From contig JAACJP010000005.1 in the NCBI GenBank assembly GCA_013368375.1, positions 1,550,001 to 1,614,000 of the forward strand: DNA of 64,000 bases. The letters run 5' to 3'. The position numbers and the translations under genes were made by a program. This DNA is from Tricholomella constricta (taxonomy: Eukaryota; Basidiomycota; Agaricomycetes; Agaricales; Lyophyllaceae). The notes beneath the pieces are model-generated. The model worked only from the letters and a program-made list of their open reading frames with translations, was not told where the DNA came from and did no database searches. Numbering within the stretch: the stretch's first letter is position 1; every line of letters begins with the position of its first letter. Shown here piece after piece: positions 53,468 through 62,797 of this stretch.

Positions 53468-54487
53468 ATGGTATATCAAACACGCCGTAAGACGAGTGCA
53501 GCGCGGAGCTCGCGTCGTAAGCCTTATGCACGTTGTAGCTACCGACCTCGATCCCGTACAGTCAGGAGGCCTATGCGCAAGTCTTATGGACGCTGTAGGT
53601 CTGTCCCTTCCAGATCCTCTTTCCGTTCTAGCGTGCGCAGAACTACCTCCGCCCCTCGTCTACGCTGTGTTACTACTCAGACTTACAGTGACAGTACTAA
53701 TCCCAACCCCATATACTTTATGTCTAAAGTCTTCCGTAGCGCCACCATCCCTTTGTACTGGTATTCTATCCTGAATCACCTTGTACACACCGTCCTTCCG
53801 GTCGGCCAGAGCCCAATCTTTGGCTTGCGTACATCTCCTATCATACAGGCTACTGGTCTTTCTATGTGTATGCGCATTGACATGAGTCCTCGTGCCCACT
53901 GGAAGATACGTTATCTCGTCTGGACCACCGACACTCCGCCCAACGCGACTCAGCCTTTGTTGATCAAGACAAAGCATCCACATGTCCAAGGACACAACAT
54001 ATTCGTCTGGCCAACACAGGGGGCTGACGACAATCCATTAGCCTTTGAAGCCCGCATTACTAACCCCATTGAAAACGACTATAATGACGAGATGTATGGC
54101 CTTCCCAGTGCAATGCGATCCATCCGTCCCATTGTAGACTATCGGGAAGTGGTTAAAAACACGACCAACACAGAGAAAGTGATTAACCGCAACATCTTCC
54201 GTAAGATGCGACGCCAGTTCCGCTACCTACCCACTTTCACATACAATGGCCAAGTTAACCATAATCATGCACCCTACACCCCTTTATACTGTGCGATTAT
54301 CGTAGATCCTGTTTATCCCGATGGCCTCCTCCCTCCAGATGAAGATGAAGACGATGAAGTAGCCCGTATTATGAATAATGCTACACCTCCCCCTTCTGAC
54401 AATGAGGATGAAGAGGAGATTCTCAAAATGGATGATGAAGGTGCAGGACCTGCAACTCGCTCCAAAACAAACAAGACAAAGGCCTGA
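53468..54487 (+). CDS. Capsid-like protein of CRESS-DNA virus type (endogenous virus-like element)
   Basis: 339 codons to TGA 54485-54487. Residues 1-65 are extremely Arg/Ser-rich (RRKTSAARSSRRKPYARC and more), typical of the DNA-binding arm of small single-stranded DNA virus capsid proteins. The middle shows strand-like blocks (GLSMCMRIDMSPRAHWKIRY, DYREVVKNTTNTEKVINRNI, MRRQFRYLPTFTYNGQ, APYTPLYCAIIVDPVYPDG). Their spacing, including a late basic FRKMRRQF strand and a closing PLYCAIIVDP strand, resembles geminivirus and genomovirus capsids. An acidic tail follows (DEDEDDEV, DNEDEEEI). The same frame continues past the TGA to TAG 54722-54724, with a nuclear-signal-like PKPKKKR right after the stop. 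There is no intron and no Rep nearby. The assignment is by pattern, not by search. Confidence 0.6.
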   Translation: MVYQTRRKTSAARSSRRKPYARCSYRPRSRTVRRPMRKSYGRCRSVPSRSSFRSSVRRTTSAPRLRCVTTQTYSDSTNPNPIYFMSKVFRSATIPLYWYSILNHLVHTVLPVGQSPIFGLRTSPIIQATGLSMCMRIDMSPRAHWKIRYLVWTTDTPPNATQPLLIKTKHPHVQGHNIFVWPTQGADDNPLAFEARITNPIENDYNDEMYGLPSAMRSIRPIVDYREVVKNTTNTEKVINRNIFRKMRRQFRYLPTFTYNGQVNHNHAPYTPLYCAIIVDPVYPDGLLPPDEDEDDEVARIMNNATPPPSDNEDEEEILKMDDEGAGPATRSKTNKTKA

Positions 54488-54724
54488 CCCAAACCCAAGA
54501 AGAAACGCGCAGTGCGACAGAATCCTGCTGAATCACTGTATGGTGTACCCAAAACAGATGTCGTGCCTATTGTACCAGGTGTAGCCATCAATATATTCCA
54601 GGGCTCCGTCTACATTGATGAGCAGACCATCAATATTGCGGGGGAGACGTCTCTCAAGGTGCATATGGAGACACGATTCTGGTTCAAGAGCATCGCCAAA
54701 GGACACCGCCTAGTTAATATGTAG
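54488..54724 (+). pseudogene. In-frame continuation of the capsid-like frame after a TGA
   Basis: About 78 further codons in the same frame as 53468-54487, beginning with a basic nuclear-signal-like motif and ending HRLVNM, TAG 54722-54724. The segment VPIVPGVAINIFQGSVYIDE looks like ordered beta structure, so it was probably part of the protein. The TGA could have come from CGA by one C-to-T change, as in the neighbouring gypsy copies, or could be a read-through stop. From 54725 to about 54975 there is only unassigned sequence with one more CATCATGTGAC (about 54889). Confidence 0.55.
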
Positions 54725-54975
54725 TTACTTAGTCTAGTGTATGAAGAATGATCAATTAGGTAGCATTATTAGTTGTCCATAGTGAATCCAAACCATATCA
54801 GTAGCGCAAGAGAAGCGTGGCGCGTGGACCCAAGCACTGACATATCAAATTGACCAGCCCTAAAGCCTGCAACATATATACAAACAACATCATGTGACAC
54901 TTGATGCCATCACATGCACACGTGAATTCATGACCTCACTAGTCCGTATATATGTTTTATTTTTATAATGTTCCG

Positions 54976-55171
54976 TGCGCGTGCGGCCCAGAACATCTAA
55001 GGGCATCACAGACCTGTTATTGCCTCAAACTTCCATCAGCTAGACGCTGACAGTCCCTCTAAGAAGCCGGCAACCAGCAAAAGCCGGCCTGGCTATTTAG
55101 CAGGTTAAGGTCTCGTTCGTTATCGGAATTAACCAGACAAATCACTCCACCAACTAAGAACGGCCATGCAC
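54976..55171 (-). rRNA. Fragment of 18S rRNA (antisense to the plus strand), truncated
   Basis: The complement reads GTGCATGGCCGTTCTTAGTT, GGTGGAGTGATTTGTCTGGT, TAATTCCGATAACGAACGAG, and on to GATGCCCTTAGATGTTCTGG and GCCGCACGCGC, a highly conserved part of the 3' third of small-subunit rRNA. Only about 196 bp remain; matching stops near 54976 on one side and at the LTR start (55172) on the other. It is a displaced fragment, not a working rRNA gene. Confidence 0.92.
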
Positions 55172-55561
55172 TGTTAGGGGAACACCCGTTCACGCCCCCC
55201 TATGCTCATCGACCGCCCCTCGACACGTGCGATCGCTCCTGCCCGATCGCGATCCCGACCCTGATGCTCTGACTCCTGTCGTTTCCCTCCTTTCCCTGTT
55301 CAGGCCTGACACTGTTTCCCGATCACCCGACATCCCGACGACGGTTACCATCAGACAGCATCCGGAACCGCTCGTTATTATCACATGTACAGTACACTCG
55401 TATATAGCCGGCCCCCTGGCATCTGGGAATCCTTTACACTATTCTCTTTGGATTCCCCTTTGCCAGGTAAGCCTTACTTACCTTCGTTTGCTGTACATCA
55501 ATATAACTTTGGATTCCCCTTTGCCAGCACGACTAAGCTCTGCTCTAAGGTCACCCTAACA
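55172..55561 (+). mobile_element. 5' LTR of gypsy copy 2, with a possible intron
   Basis: 390 bp, TGTTAGGG...CCCTAACA, inserted into the 18S fragment. A TATA box (GTATATAG, about 55391) is followed by two copies of TTTGGATTCCCCTTTGCCAG at 55447-55466 and 55508-55527. The first copy is followed by the donor GTAAGC and the second ends in CAG, so 55467-55527 (61 bp) has the size and borders of a fungal intron in the transcript leader. Confidence 0.85.
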
Positions 55562-55687
55562 GCAGAATAGTGTCTCTTAGAAACCCGACGAAGCCGACCG
55601 ACCAGCTTCCGCGCCGAAACACGCGTCTGCTACACGCGACCGTCCAACGCGCGCTCGCTCCGATCGCCTGCCCAGTCCCGTTTCGAG

Positions 55688-56932
55688 ATGTCCGAATTTG
55701 GTGACATGCCGCTTGAACGACCGTTCTCTCCCTTCCTCACGACGGAGGAGCGGTTGGCGAATATGGAAGCCACGATTTCGGCTCTCTCCGCCTCCAACAC
55801 CTCCAACACGGCCTCTATGGATCGCCTCTCCGCTCTTTTCGAAAAACTCATGTCGGGGACACCCCCCAATCCCACCCCCGCTGCTCCTGAAGCAGACACG
55901 ACCCCTTCGCTGCCTGACACAATCCCTCCGCCGCCTGAGACGACCCCTCCGCCGCCAGGCTCTCTGCGATCGGGATCGCACCACCTCCGACCGTCGCCCC
56001 CTCCCATTTACGATGGCGCCCGTTTGGGCGGTCGCGCATTCTGGAACGCCTGCAACCTCTACTTCTTCTTGTGCGAGGGAAGTTTCGCCGACGACCACGC
56101 CCGAATCGTATGGGTGCTGTCGTACATGCAGCACGGACGAGCTGCCGACTTTGTCAGTCGGGTATTCCAGTTCGGAACCGCCAAGGACGTCTTTCACGCC
56201 TGGAAGGACTTCGAAGACACCTTCCGCGGCGAGTTCTTCCTCTTCGACGAAGTTGCCGACGCCCCGCTCATCTTGGAGTCGACGGCGTACTTCCAGAATG
56301 GTCGGTCGATCGACGAATACATCGACTCGTTCCGGTCCCTGTGGGTCAAGGCAGGCTACCCCGATGGGCGCCACCTGGTCCTCAAATTCCGTCGGGGAAT
56401 GGACCCAAAGCTTTCGAGGCGACTCGGAAGCATCACCACGGGTCGCCCGCACGACGAGAAGATTGAGGAGTGGCTGAGGATCGCCCGCTCTCAAGATTTC
56501 ATCATGAGGTCGGAGGATGACTTCCACCGTCGGATGGTCCCGACAAAGGCGCCGGACAGCCGCCCGACCACCACTGTAGCTGCACGATGGGCGTTCGCTA
56601 CTGCCCCCACTCCCATTCCCACTCCCGTTTCCGCTCCCCCCGCCCCTCGCGCTCCCATCGCACCGGCCCCTAGGCCGCTCCCCCAGGGCGTCCCGATGGA
56701 TGTAGATCAGATGCGCAACCGGGTCGCACCTGCCAACGACCACTGCTTCCGGTGCAAGAAGAAGGGTCACTACTCGCGTGACTGTCCCTTGCGCTGGGAC
56801 GTGCGCCACATGCTCGATGACGAGCTGGAGGCGCTCATCATGGAGCGTCTAGCCCGCAAAGACGCAGTTCCCGCCGACCAGACTCCATCGTCGGCCGACG
56901 CGGGCGCCTCTGACGCCCAGGAGGGTTTTTAA
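55688..56932 (+). CDS. gag: Gypsy Gag polyprotein (copy 2)
   Basis: 414 codons starting MSEFGDMPLERPFSPFLTTE. An N-terminal coiled coil (EERLANMEATISALSAS), a Pro-rich linker, and the Retrotrans_gag core (GRAFWNACNLYFFLCEGSFA, RIVWVLSYMQHGRAADFVSR, AWKDFEDTFRGEFFLFDE, SIDEYIDSFRSLWVKAGYPD) are followed by one CCHC knuckle (CFRCKKKGHYSRDC, about residue 355). The frame is uninterrupted. The stop lies in GAG GGT TTT TAA (56921-56932), which creates a GGGTTTT slippery heptamer, and the pol frame (one base back) is open from 56914. Confidence 0.9.
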   Translation: MSEFGDMPLERPFSPFLTTEERLANMEATISALSASNTSNTASMDRLSALFEKLMSGTPPNPTPAAPEADTTPSLPDTIPPPPETTPPPPGSLRSGSHHLRPSPPPIYDGARLGGRAFWNACNLYFFLCEGSFADDHARIVWVLSYMQHGRAADFVSRVFQFGTAKDVFHAWKDFEDTFRGEFFLFDEVADAPLILESTAYFQNGRSIDEYIDSFRSLWVKAGYPDGRHLVLKFRRGMDPKLSRRLGSITTGRPHDEKIEEWLRIARSQDFIMRSEDDFHRRMVPTKAPDSRPTTTVAARWAFATAPTPIPTPVSAPPAPRAPIAPAPRPLPQGVPMDVDQMRNRVAPANDHCFRCKKKGHYSRDCPLRWDVRHMLDDELEALIMERLARKDAVPADQTPSSADAGASDAQEGF

Positions 56933-58709
56933 TCGCACAACGGGTGGAATGTACGCCCCCGTTGTCTAGTCGTGATCGGTTCGCTCCACTGTCCGCAGAA
57001 TATGCCAATACACCTATTATTGCTGCTATTCCTACGAGTGAACCGACCAACAAAGACGTACAAAACCCCTCCGACCCGACGACACCAATCGCAGTCGCAA
57101 AGCCGATCGCTCCGTCGCGTCGTGGCCTACCCCGCTGGGAAAAGCGACTTCCTAGTCGCTTCATCGCCGCTGCCTCCCCCTGCCCCAGATCCCTGTGGCT
57201 CAACGTCGAACTGGAGACCACCGACACCCAGGAGTCGCATGCCGTCACTGCCCTAGTGGACGGCGGAGCGACCGGCAGTTTTCTCAATGTCGCTTTCGTC
57301 GAGAAACACAAGCTCACGACCAAGGTGCTTAGTCGGCCATCCCCGGTTTACAATGTGGACGGCACCCTCAACGAAGGCGGTTCGGTCTCTTGCATTGTAG
57401 AAGCTGTCTTGCGATACAATGGTCATACCGAACGAGCCGTCTTCGGGGTCACCCAGTTAGGCAAACACGACATAATCCTCGGATTCAACTGACTTAAACA
57501 CCACAACCCCGAGATCGACTGGGAGACCAAAGAGGTGAAGATGAGTCGCTGTCCGACGCAGTGCAACACCTGCAAGGACGAGGTCAAAGCCGATCGGCGC
57601 GCACGTACCAGAGTGCGCGCAGCAATCCGCGCCTGTCGAGCTGACGGCATCCCGATGACTGAGCCCGACCTACGAGCCCCGACCAACCCGTATGTTGAGG
57701 ACGACTCTGACAATGACGAGTTCCTCCCCTACACTCCGATCCTGGAGGAACCCGACCCAGAGTCCGACGACTTTCTGGTGGAAACCTTCCTGAACGGCGA
57801 TCGCATCTTTGCGACCGCAATCCACCCGACTCCGACCGCGGAACATATTCGGGCCAGCCAAACGACATCGCAGCGACTTGCGGAAGCGCACGCTGCTAAC
57901 TCCGTGCCCAAAACGTTCCGTGACGCCGTACCCACCCACCTCCACGACTTTGAAGATGTCTTCTCCAAAGTCGCGTTCGATGAGCTCCCAGAGCGCAAGC
58001 AATGGGATCATGCCATCAAACTGGAGCCGGGCGCGTCGCCGACCGGCACGAAGGTCTACCCGCTGTCACCGGCGGAACAGGTTGAACTCGACGTGTTCCT
58101 CAAAGAGAACCTTGAGACAGGTCGTATCTGACCGTCCAAGTCGCCCATGGCATCGCCGGTCTTCTTCATCAAGAAGAAGGACGGGTCGCTGCGACTGGTA
58201 CAGGACTATTGGACGCTCAATGCGCTCACAGTGAAGAACCGATACCCGCTGCCCCTCATTAGCGAACTGGTGAATAACCTTCGCGGCGCGCGGTACTCCA
58301 CCAAGCTGGACGTCCGATGGGGGTACAACAACGTTCGGATCAAGGAAGGCGACGAGTGGAAGGCAGCGTTTCGGACGAACCGCGGTCTCTTCAAGCCGCT
58401 CGTCATGTTCTTTGGCCTCACGAACAGCCCCGCCACATTTCAGACCATGATGAATGATATCTTCCGCGATCTGATCGCCGAAGGTGTTGTTTGCGTGTAC
58501 CTCAATGACATCTTGATTTATACCAAGACTCTAGAGGAACACCGTCGGGTCGCGCGACTAGTACTGGACCGACTCCGCGAACATCAGTTGTTCTTAAAGC
58601 CCGAGAAATGTGAATTCGAGCAGACCAAGATCGAGTATCTCGGACTGATCATCTCGCAAGGGCAAGCGGAGATGGACCCTGTTAAGGTCGCTGGGGTGTT
58701 GGAATGGCC
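56914..58709 (+). pseudogene. pol: Gypsy Pol (protease, RT), inactivated and 3'-truncated
   Basis: Aspartic protease with ALVDGGATGSFLNV at about 57253-57294. The reverse transcriptase starts about 57960, with [54 protein letters not shown], and [20 protein letters not shown]. Two in-frame TGA codons (57490-57492 after GFN, where Trp is expected, and 58129-58131 after GRI, where Arg is expected) break it. The catalytic box reads YLNDIL instead of YLDDIL, so an active-site Asp has become Asn; the YWTLN block normally has R for W. All four changes are C-to-T or G-to-A transitions. The frame ends at 58709 where a repeat element begins; RNase H and integrase are missing. Confidence 0.88.
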
Positions 58710-60290
58710 CAGGTAGGGGCATTACAATGTAGCGTGTCCTACGGTCCAGCGGGCCCATACATTGTAGCGTACTTGACGGCACCAGCGGGCCCGCTGGAGC
58801 GCCAGCGGGCCCCTACATGTAGCCGTCTGGCACGGTGCCAGCGGGACCTCTACATGTAGTCATCTGGCACAGGACCAGCGGGCCCGCTGGTGCTGCAGCG
58901 GGCCTATATGGTGCTGCGGGGGCAGCAGGTGGGGGCTAGCGGGGCACTACCCACGTCCGCGGACCTCCGCGGGTCGTTGTCTGTGGAGCACACCCAGTAT
59001 TGCAGGGGGCCGATATGGTGCTGTGGGGGGGCAGCAGGGTGGGGGGCTTGCGGAGCACTGCCCATGTCCGCGGACGTCCGCGGGTCATCGTCTGGGGCAC
59101 ACCCCGGATTGCAGGGGGCCAATACGGTGCTGTGGGGGGGCAGCAGGGTGGGGGGCTTGCGGGGCACTGCCCATGTCCGCGGACGTCCGCGGGTTGTTGC
59201 CTGTGGAGCACACCCAGCAATGCAGCAGGCCTATAATGATGCAATAGGGGGCCACAGAGCAGGTGCTGTTACACACCTCCGCAGCGGAGCACATTACATA
59301 AAGTATGTCTGCATTACATTGAGCTTGCAGGGCATTACCCACGTCCGCGGACCTCCACGTGTCGTTGCCTGTGGAGCACACCCAGCAATGCAGCAGGCCT
59401 AGATGGTGCTGTGGGGGCCACAGAGCAGCACAACTCCGCGGACTTGCAGCGGAGCACACTACATATAGTATGTCTGCATTACATTGAGCTTGCAGGGCAT
59501 TACCCACGTCCGCGGACGTCCGCGGGTCGTTGCCTGTGGAGCACAAGCAGCACTGCAGCAGGCCTATATGGTGCTGTGGGGGCCACAGAGCAGCACAACT
59601 CCGCGGACTTGCAGCGGAGCACACTACATATAGTATGTCTGCATTACATTGAGCTTGCAGGGCATTACCCACGTCCGCGGACGTCCGCGGGTCGTTGCCT
59701 GTGGAGCACACGCAGCACTGCAGCAGGCCTATATGGTGCTGTGGGGGCCACGGAGCAGCACACCTCCGCGGGCTTGCAGCGGAGCAGCAGGGCATTACCC
59801 ACGTCTGCGGACCTCTGCGGGTTGTTGCCTGTGGGGCACACCCAGCACTGCAGCATGCCTATATGCAGTAGGGGGCCACAGAGCAGGTGCTGTTACACAC
59901 CTCCGCGGACTTGCAGCAAAGCACACTACATATACCATGTCCAATGTACGAGCACATCATCTACGTGTAGCCATCTGGCACAGTATCAGCAAGCCCGCTG
60001 GGGCTGCAGTACAGGGGCTGTTACACACCTCCGCGGACTTGCAGCGGAGTACACTACATATATCATGAGCACACTATGTATATCATGTCCAATGTACGAG
60101 CACGTCATCTACGTGCAGCCATCTGGCATAGTGTCAACAAGCCCGCTGGGGCTGCCATGGGCCTATATAGTACTGTAGGAGGCCACGGAGCAGGTGCTGT
60201 TACACACCTCCGCGGACTTGCAGCAGAGCACACTACATATATCATGCTTGCAGCGGAGCACACTATATTGCATGTCCAACATACAAGGCA
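58710..60290 (+). repeat. GC-rich tandem array, forward arm of a large inverted repeat
   Basis: It opens GGGGCATTACAATGTAGCGT and TACATTGTAGCG-type motifs, then blocks of AGCGGGCCC. From about 58920 three units of about 109 bp and then three units of exactly 165 bp (CCGCGG landmarks at 59345, 59510 and 59675) carry GTCCGCGGACGTCCGCGGGT, CTGTGGAGCACACCCAGCA, GGCCTATATGGTGCTGTGGG and ACTACATATAGTATGTCTGC. Shorter variants continue to about 60290. It interrupts gypsy pol. Long frames here are by-products of the repeat. Confidence 0.85.
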
Positions 60291-61456
60291 TAATGCCGGT
60301 GACCCCGCTCTGCAGTGTGCGATGTAGGCTCCAGTTCAAATACCGACATCACATTACAGGGCAGGTATATGGCATTTGGCATGTCCACGGACTTCAGTCA
60401 CTTCCGCAGTGTGGCGTAACCAGTATGCAAGACCTGCAGGTTTCCATGCCCTGTAATAGAAGTGAATTGTATTGATGTAATCTTCAGCCTTGGTTCCACT
60501 GACACTTCATCACTCGGACAGCACAGCAGCAGTGTGGCAATGCATTTCAAAGTATATTTATTGTTACGCCACGGTCAATAAAAAATGTATATGTGCTTGG
60601 ATACACAAGCTTTGAATTTAGTCTAACTAGTCCAAGCCTACATCTAATATGTGGGCTGGATTCCAAAGAGAGTGCATAAGTGTACCACTTTGGTACACTT
60701 TACAGACAAGTGGACATGTCCAATATCCAAAAGATTGCTTATTCTGCAGTACTTATGTTCACTGCAGCATCATGCTATTGTAGCTTTCTTGTATCATCTC
60801 TACCGTATACTAGTATTATTTACACTATGTAAGCTATTCTTACAAATTCACAGAGAGAATGTATTGAGAGTAGCCCTGTGTCCTCTTATAGCTGTCAATC
60901 AGCAGTCTTTGTTGTTTGTGCTTCAGAGTGCATGATACAGCACCATCTTTCATATTGAGCTTTACACTTACTTTGCTACTGCGATATAATGTACTCTTTA
61001 TGCACAGCATTGTCAATATCGAGCTAGATACAGCTGTTGTGGCCCTTCAGCTGTTCCAGCCCTCCTGCTATTGAAATACTAAGGAACACAAAGGTCATAC
61101 TCATTACACAACACTCCCTTGATACTTGATACAGGCTTTGTTAACTCCACACCACAGTTATAGTGGAGCTACAGGTTTAAGTGTAGCCTCCTCTGTAGGC
61201 CCATGATTGAATGGAAGTAAACCATAACATGCAGACAGGATTTGATGGTGATACTGTATACTGTTGAGGTTGTATACCAGTAGAAATGTAGGACATGCTA
61301 CATGTAGTGTGCTCCATTGCTACTCCGTGGAGGTATATAACACCTCTGCTCTAAGGCCTCCTAGCACTGTATAGGCCCACTGCAGCACCAGGTGTGCTAC
61401 ACAGACAACAGTCCATGGAGGTCTGCAGATGTACTTTAGACATGCTACATGTAGTG
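60291..61456. other. Unique spacer between the inverted arrays
   Basis: AT-richer sequence with no recognisable gene, RNA or transposase. It is the loop region between the forward array and the reversed array. Confidence 0.6.
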
Positions 61457-61798
61457 TGCTCCACTGCAACTCCGCGGAGGTGGCAAAACAGCCCTGCTCC
61501 TTGTCTTTAACCATACTCAAATCGTATTTTCCTGGCAAGGCTGGTGCCCGAACTGCCCAATAGGACCATGATCAAAGACACCCAGTTCCATCTTTCAAGG
61601 AGTATTATTCCTTCTTCCTTGATTTTGTGCTCTACTGCAACTCCATGGAGGTGGTAAAACAGCCCTGTTCCTTGTCTTTAACCGTACTCAAATTGTATTT
61701 TCCTGGCAAGGCTGGTGTCCGAACTGCCCAATAGGACCATGATCAAAGACACCCAGTTCCATCTTTCAAGGAGTATTATTCCTTCGTTCTTGATTTTG
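61457..61798 (+). repeat. Two-copy 171-bp tandem repeat
   Basis: Units at 61457-61627 and 61628-61798 share GCAACTCC, AACAGCCCTG, CCTTGTCTTTAACC, TATTTTCCTGGCAAGGCTGG and CACCCAGTTCCATCTTTCAA with few changes. They adjoin the reversed array. Confidence 0.8.
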
Positions 61799-62576
61799 TG
61801 CTCCACTGCTACTGCTACTCCGTGTGCTCCGCTGCAAGTCTGCGGAGGTGTGTAACAGCCCCTGCTCCACGGCCCCCTACTGCACCATATAGGCCTGCTG
61901 CGGTGCTGGGTGTGCCCCACAGGCAATAACCTGCGGAGGTCCGCGGACGTGGGTAATGCTCTGCAAGCTCAATGTCATGCAGACATACTATATGTAGTGT
62001 GCTCCCGCTGCAAGTCCGCGGAGGTGTGCTGCTCTGTGGCCCCCACAGCACCATATAGGCCTGCTGCAGTGCTGGGGCACACAACCCGTGGAGGTCTGCG
62101 GACGTGGGTAATGCCCTGCAAGCTCAATGTTGTGTGGACATACTATATGTAATGTGCTCCGCTGCAAGTCCGCGGAGGTGTGTAACAGCACCTGCTCTGT
62201 GGCCCCCTATTGCATCATATAGGCCTGCTGCAGTGCTGGGTGTGCTCCACAGGCAACGACCCGCGGACATTCGCGGACGTGGGTAATGCCCTGCAAGCTC
62301 AATGCAATGCAGACATACTATATGTAATGTGCTCCGCTGCAAGTCCGCGGAGGTGTGTAACAGCACCTGCTCCGTGGCCCCCTATTGCATCATATAGGCC
62401 TGCTGCAGTGCTGGGTGTGCCCCACAGGCAACAACCCGCAGAGGTCCGCAGACGTGGGTAATGCCCTGCTGCTCCGCTGCAAGCCCGCGGAGGTGTGCTG
62501 CTCCGTGGCCCCCACAGCACCATCTAGGCCTGCTGCATTGCTGGGTGTGCTCCACAGGCAACGACCCGTGGAGGTC
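61799..62576 (-). repeat. Reversed tandem array, second arm of the inverted repeat
   Basis: Reverse complement of the 165-bp-type units of 59225-59800: GCTCCGCTGCAAGTCCGCGG, GGCCCCCACAGCACCATATA, GGCCTGCTGCAGTGCTGGGT and GACGTGGGTAATGCCCTGCA occur about four times. The last unit is cut after GGAGGTC by the LTR at 62577. Confidence 0.85.
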
Positions 62577-62797
62577 TGTAACGGGGTTACAAGATTGGGG
62601 ACCTTGCTGTGCACGCTAGACGTAAGCTTGACAAGTCTGTCGATTGCTACGTATAGGTGTACAAGGTCTACTATTTAATTATGTAATGTAAAGGATTAAA
62701 TAGGCAACACCGGAAGGTGTTGCCAAACAATAGCATAATCGTGTCGATAAGATACGATTAGATCAGATTAGTCGATAAGATAGTAAGCGCCCTTACA
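62577..62797 (-). mobile_element. Short LTR of a second retroelement family (3' LTR, minus orientation)
   Basis: 221 bp with ends TGTAAC...CCTTACA, an imperfect inverted pair as expected for an LTR. Just to the right, TACCCCCCTTTAAG is the complement of a purine tract (AAAGGGGGG), which marks this as the 3' LTR of an element running leftward from beyond the window. It contains a perfect 9-bp hairpin GGCAACACC GGAA GGTGTTGCC. It is a different family from the TGTTAGGG elements. Confidence 0.65.

Noticed and set aside
55577..56809. 410-codon minus-strand frame opposite gag
   Set aside because: Antisense shadow of gag, which has a zinc knuckle and Retrotrans_gag blocks; the minus frame is Arg/Gly-rich by composition only.
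58920..62576. Long open frames and CRISPR-like periodicity in the GC-rich arrays
   Set aside because: Units of 109 and 165 bp repeat as a whole with no unique spacers, and the frames occur on both strands. This is a satellite-type array.
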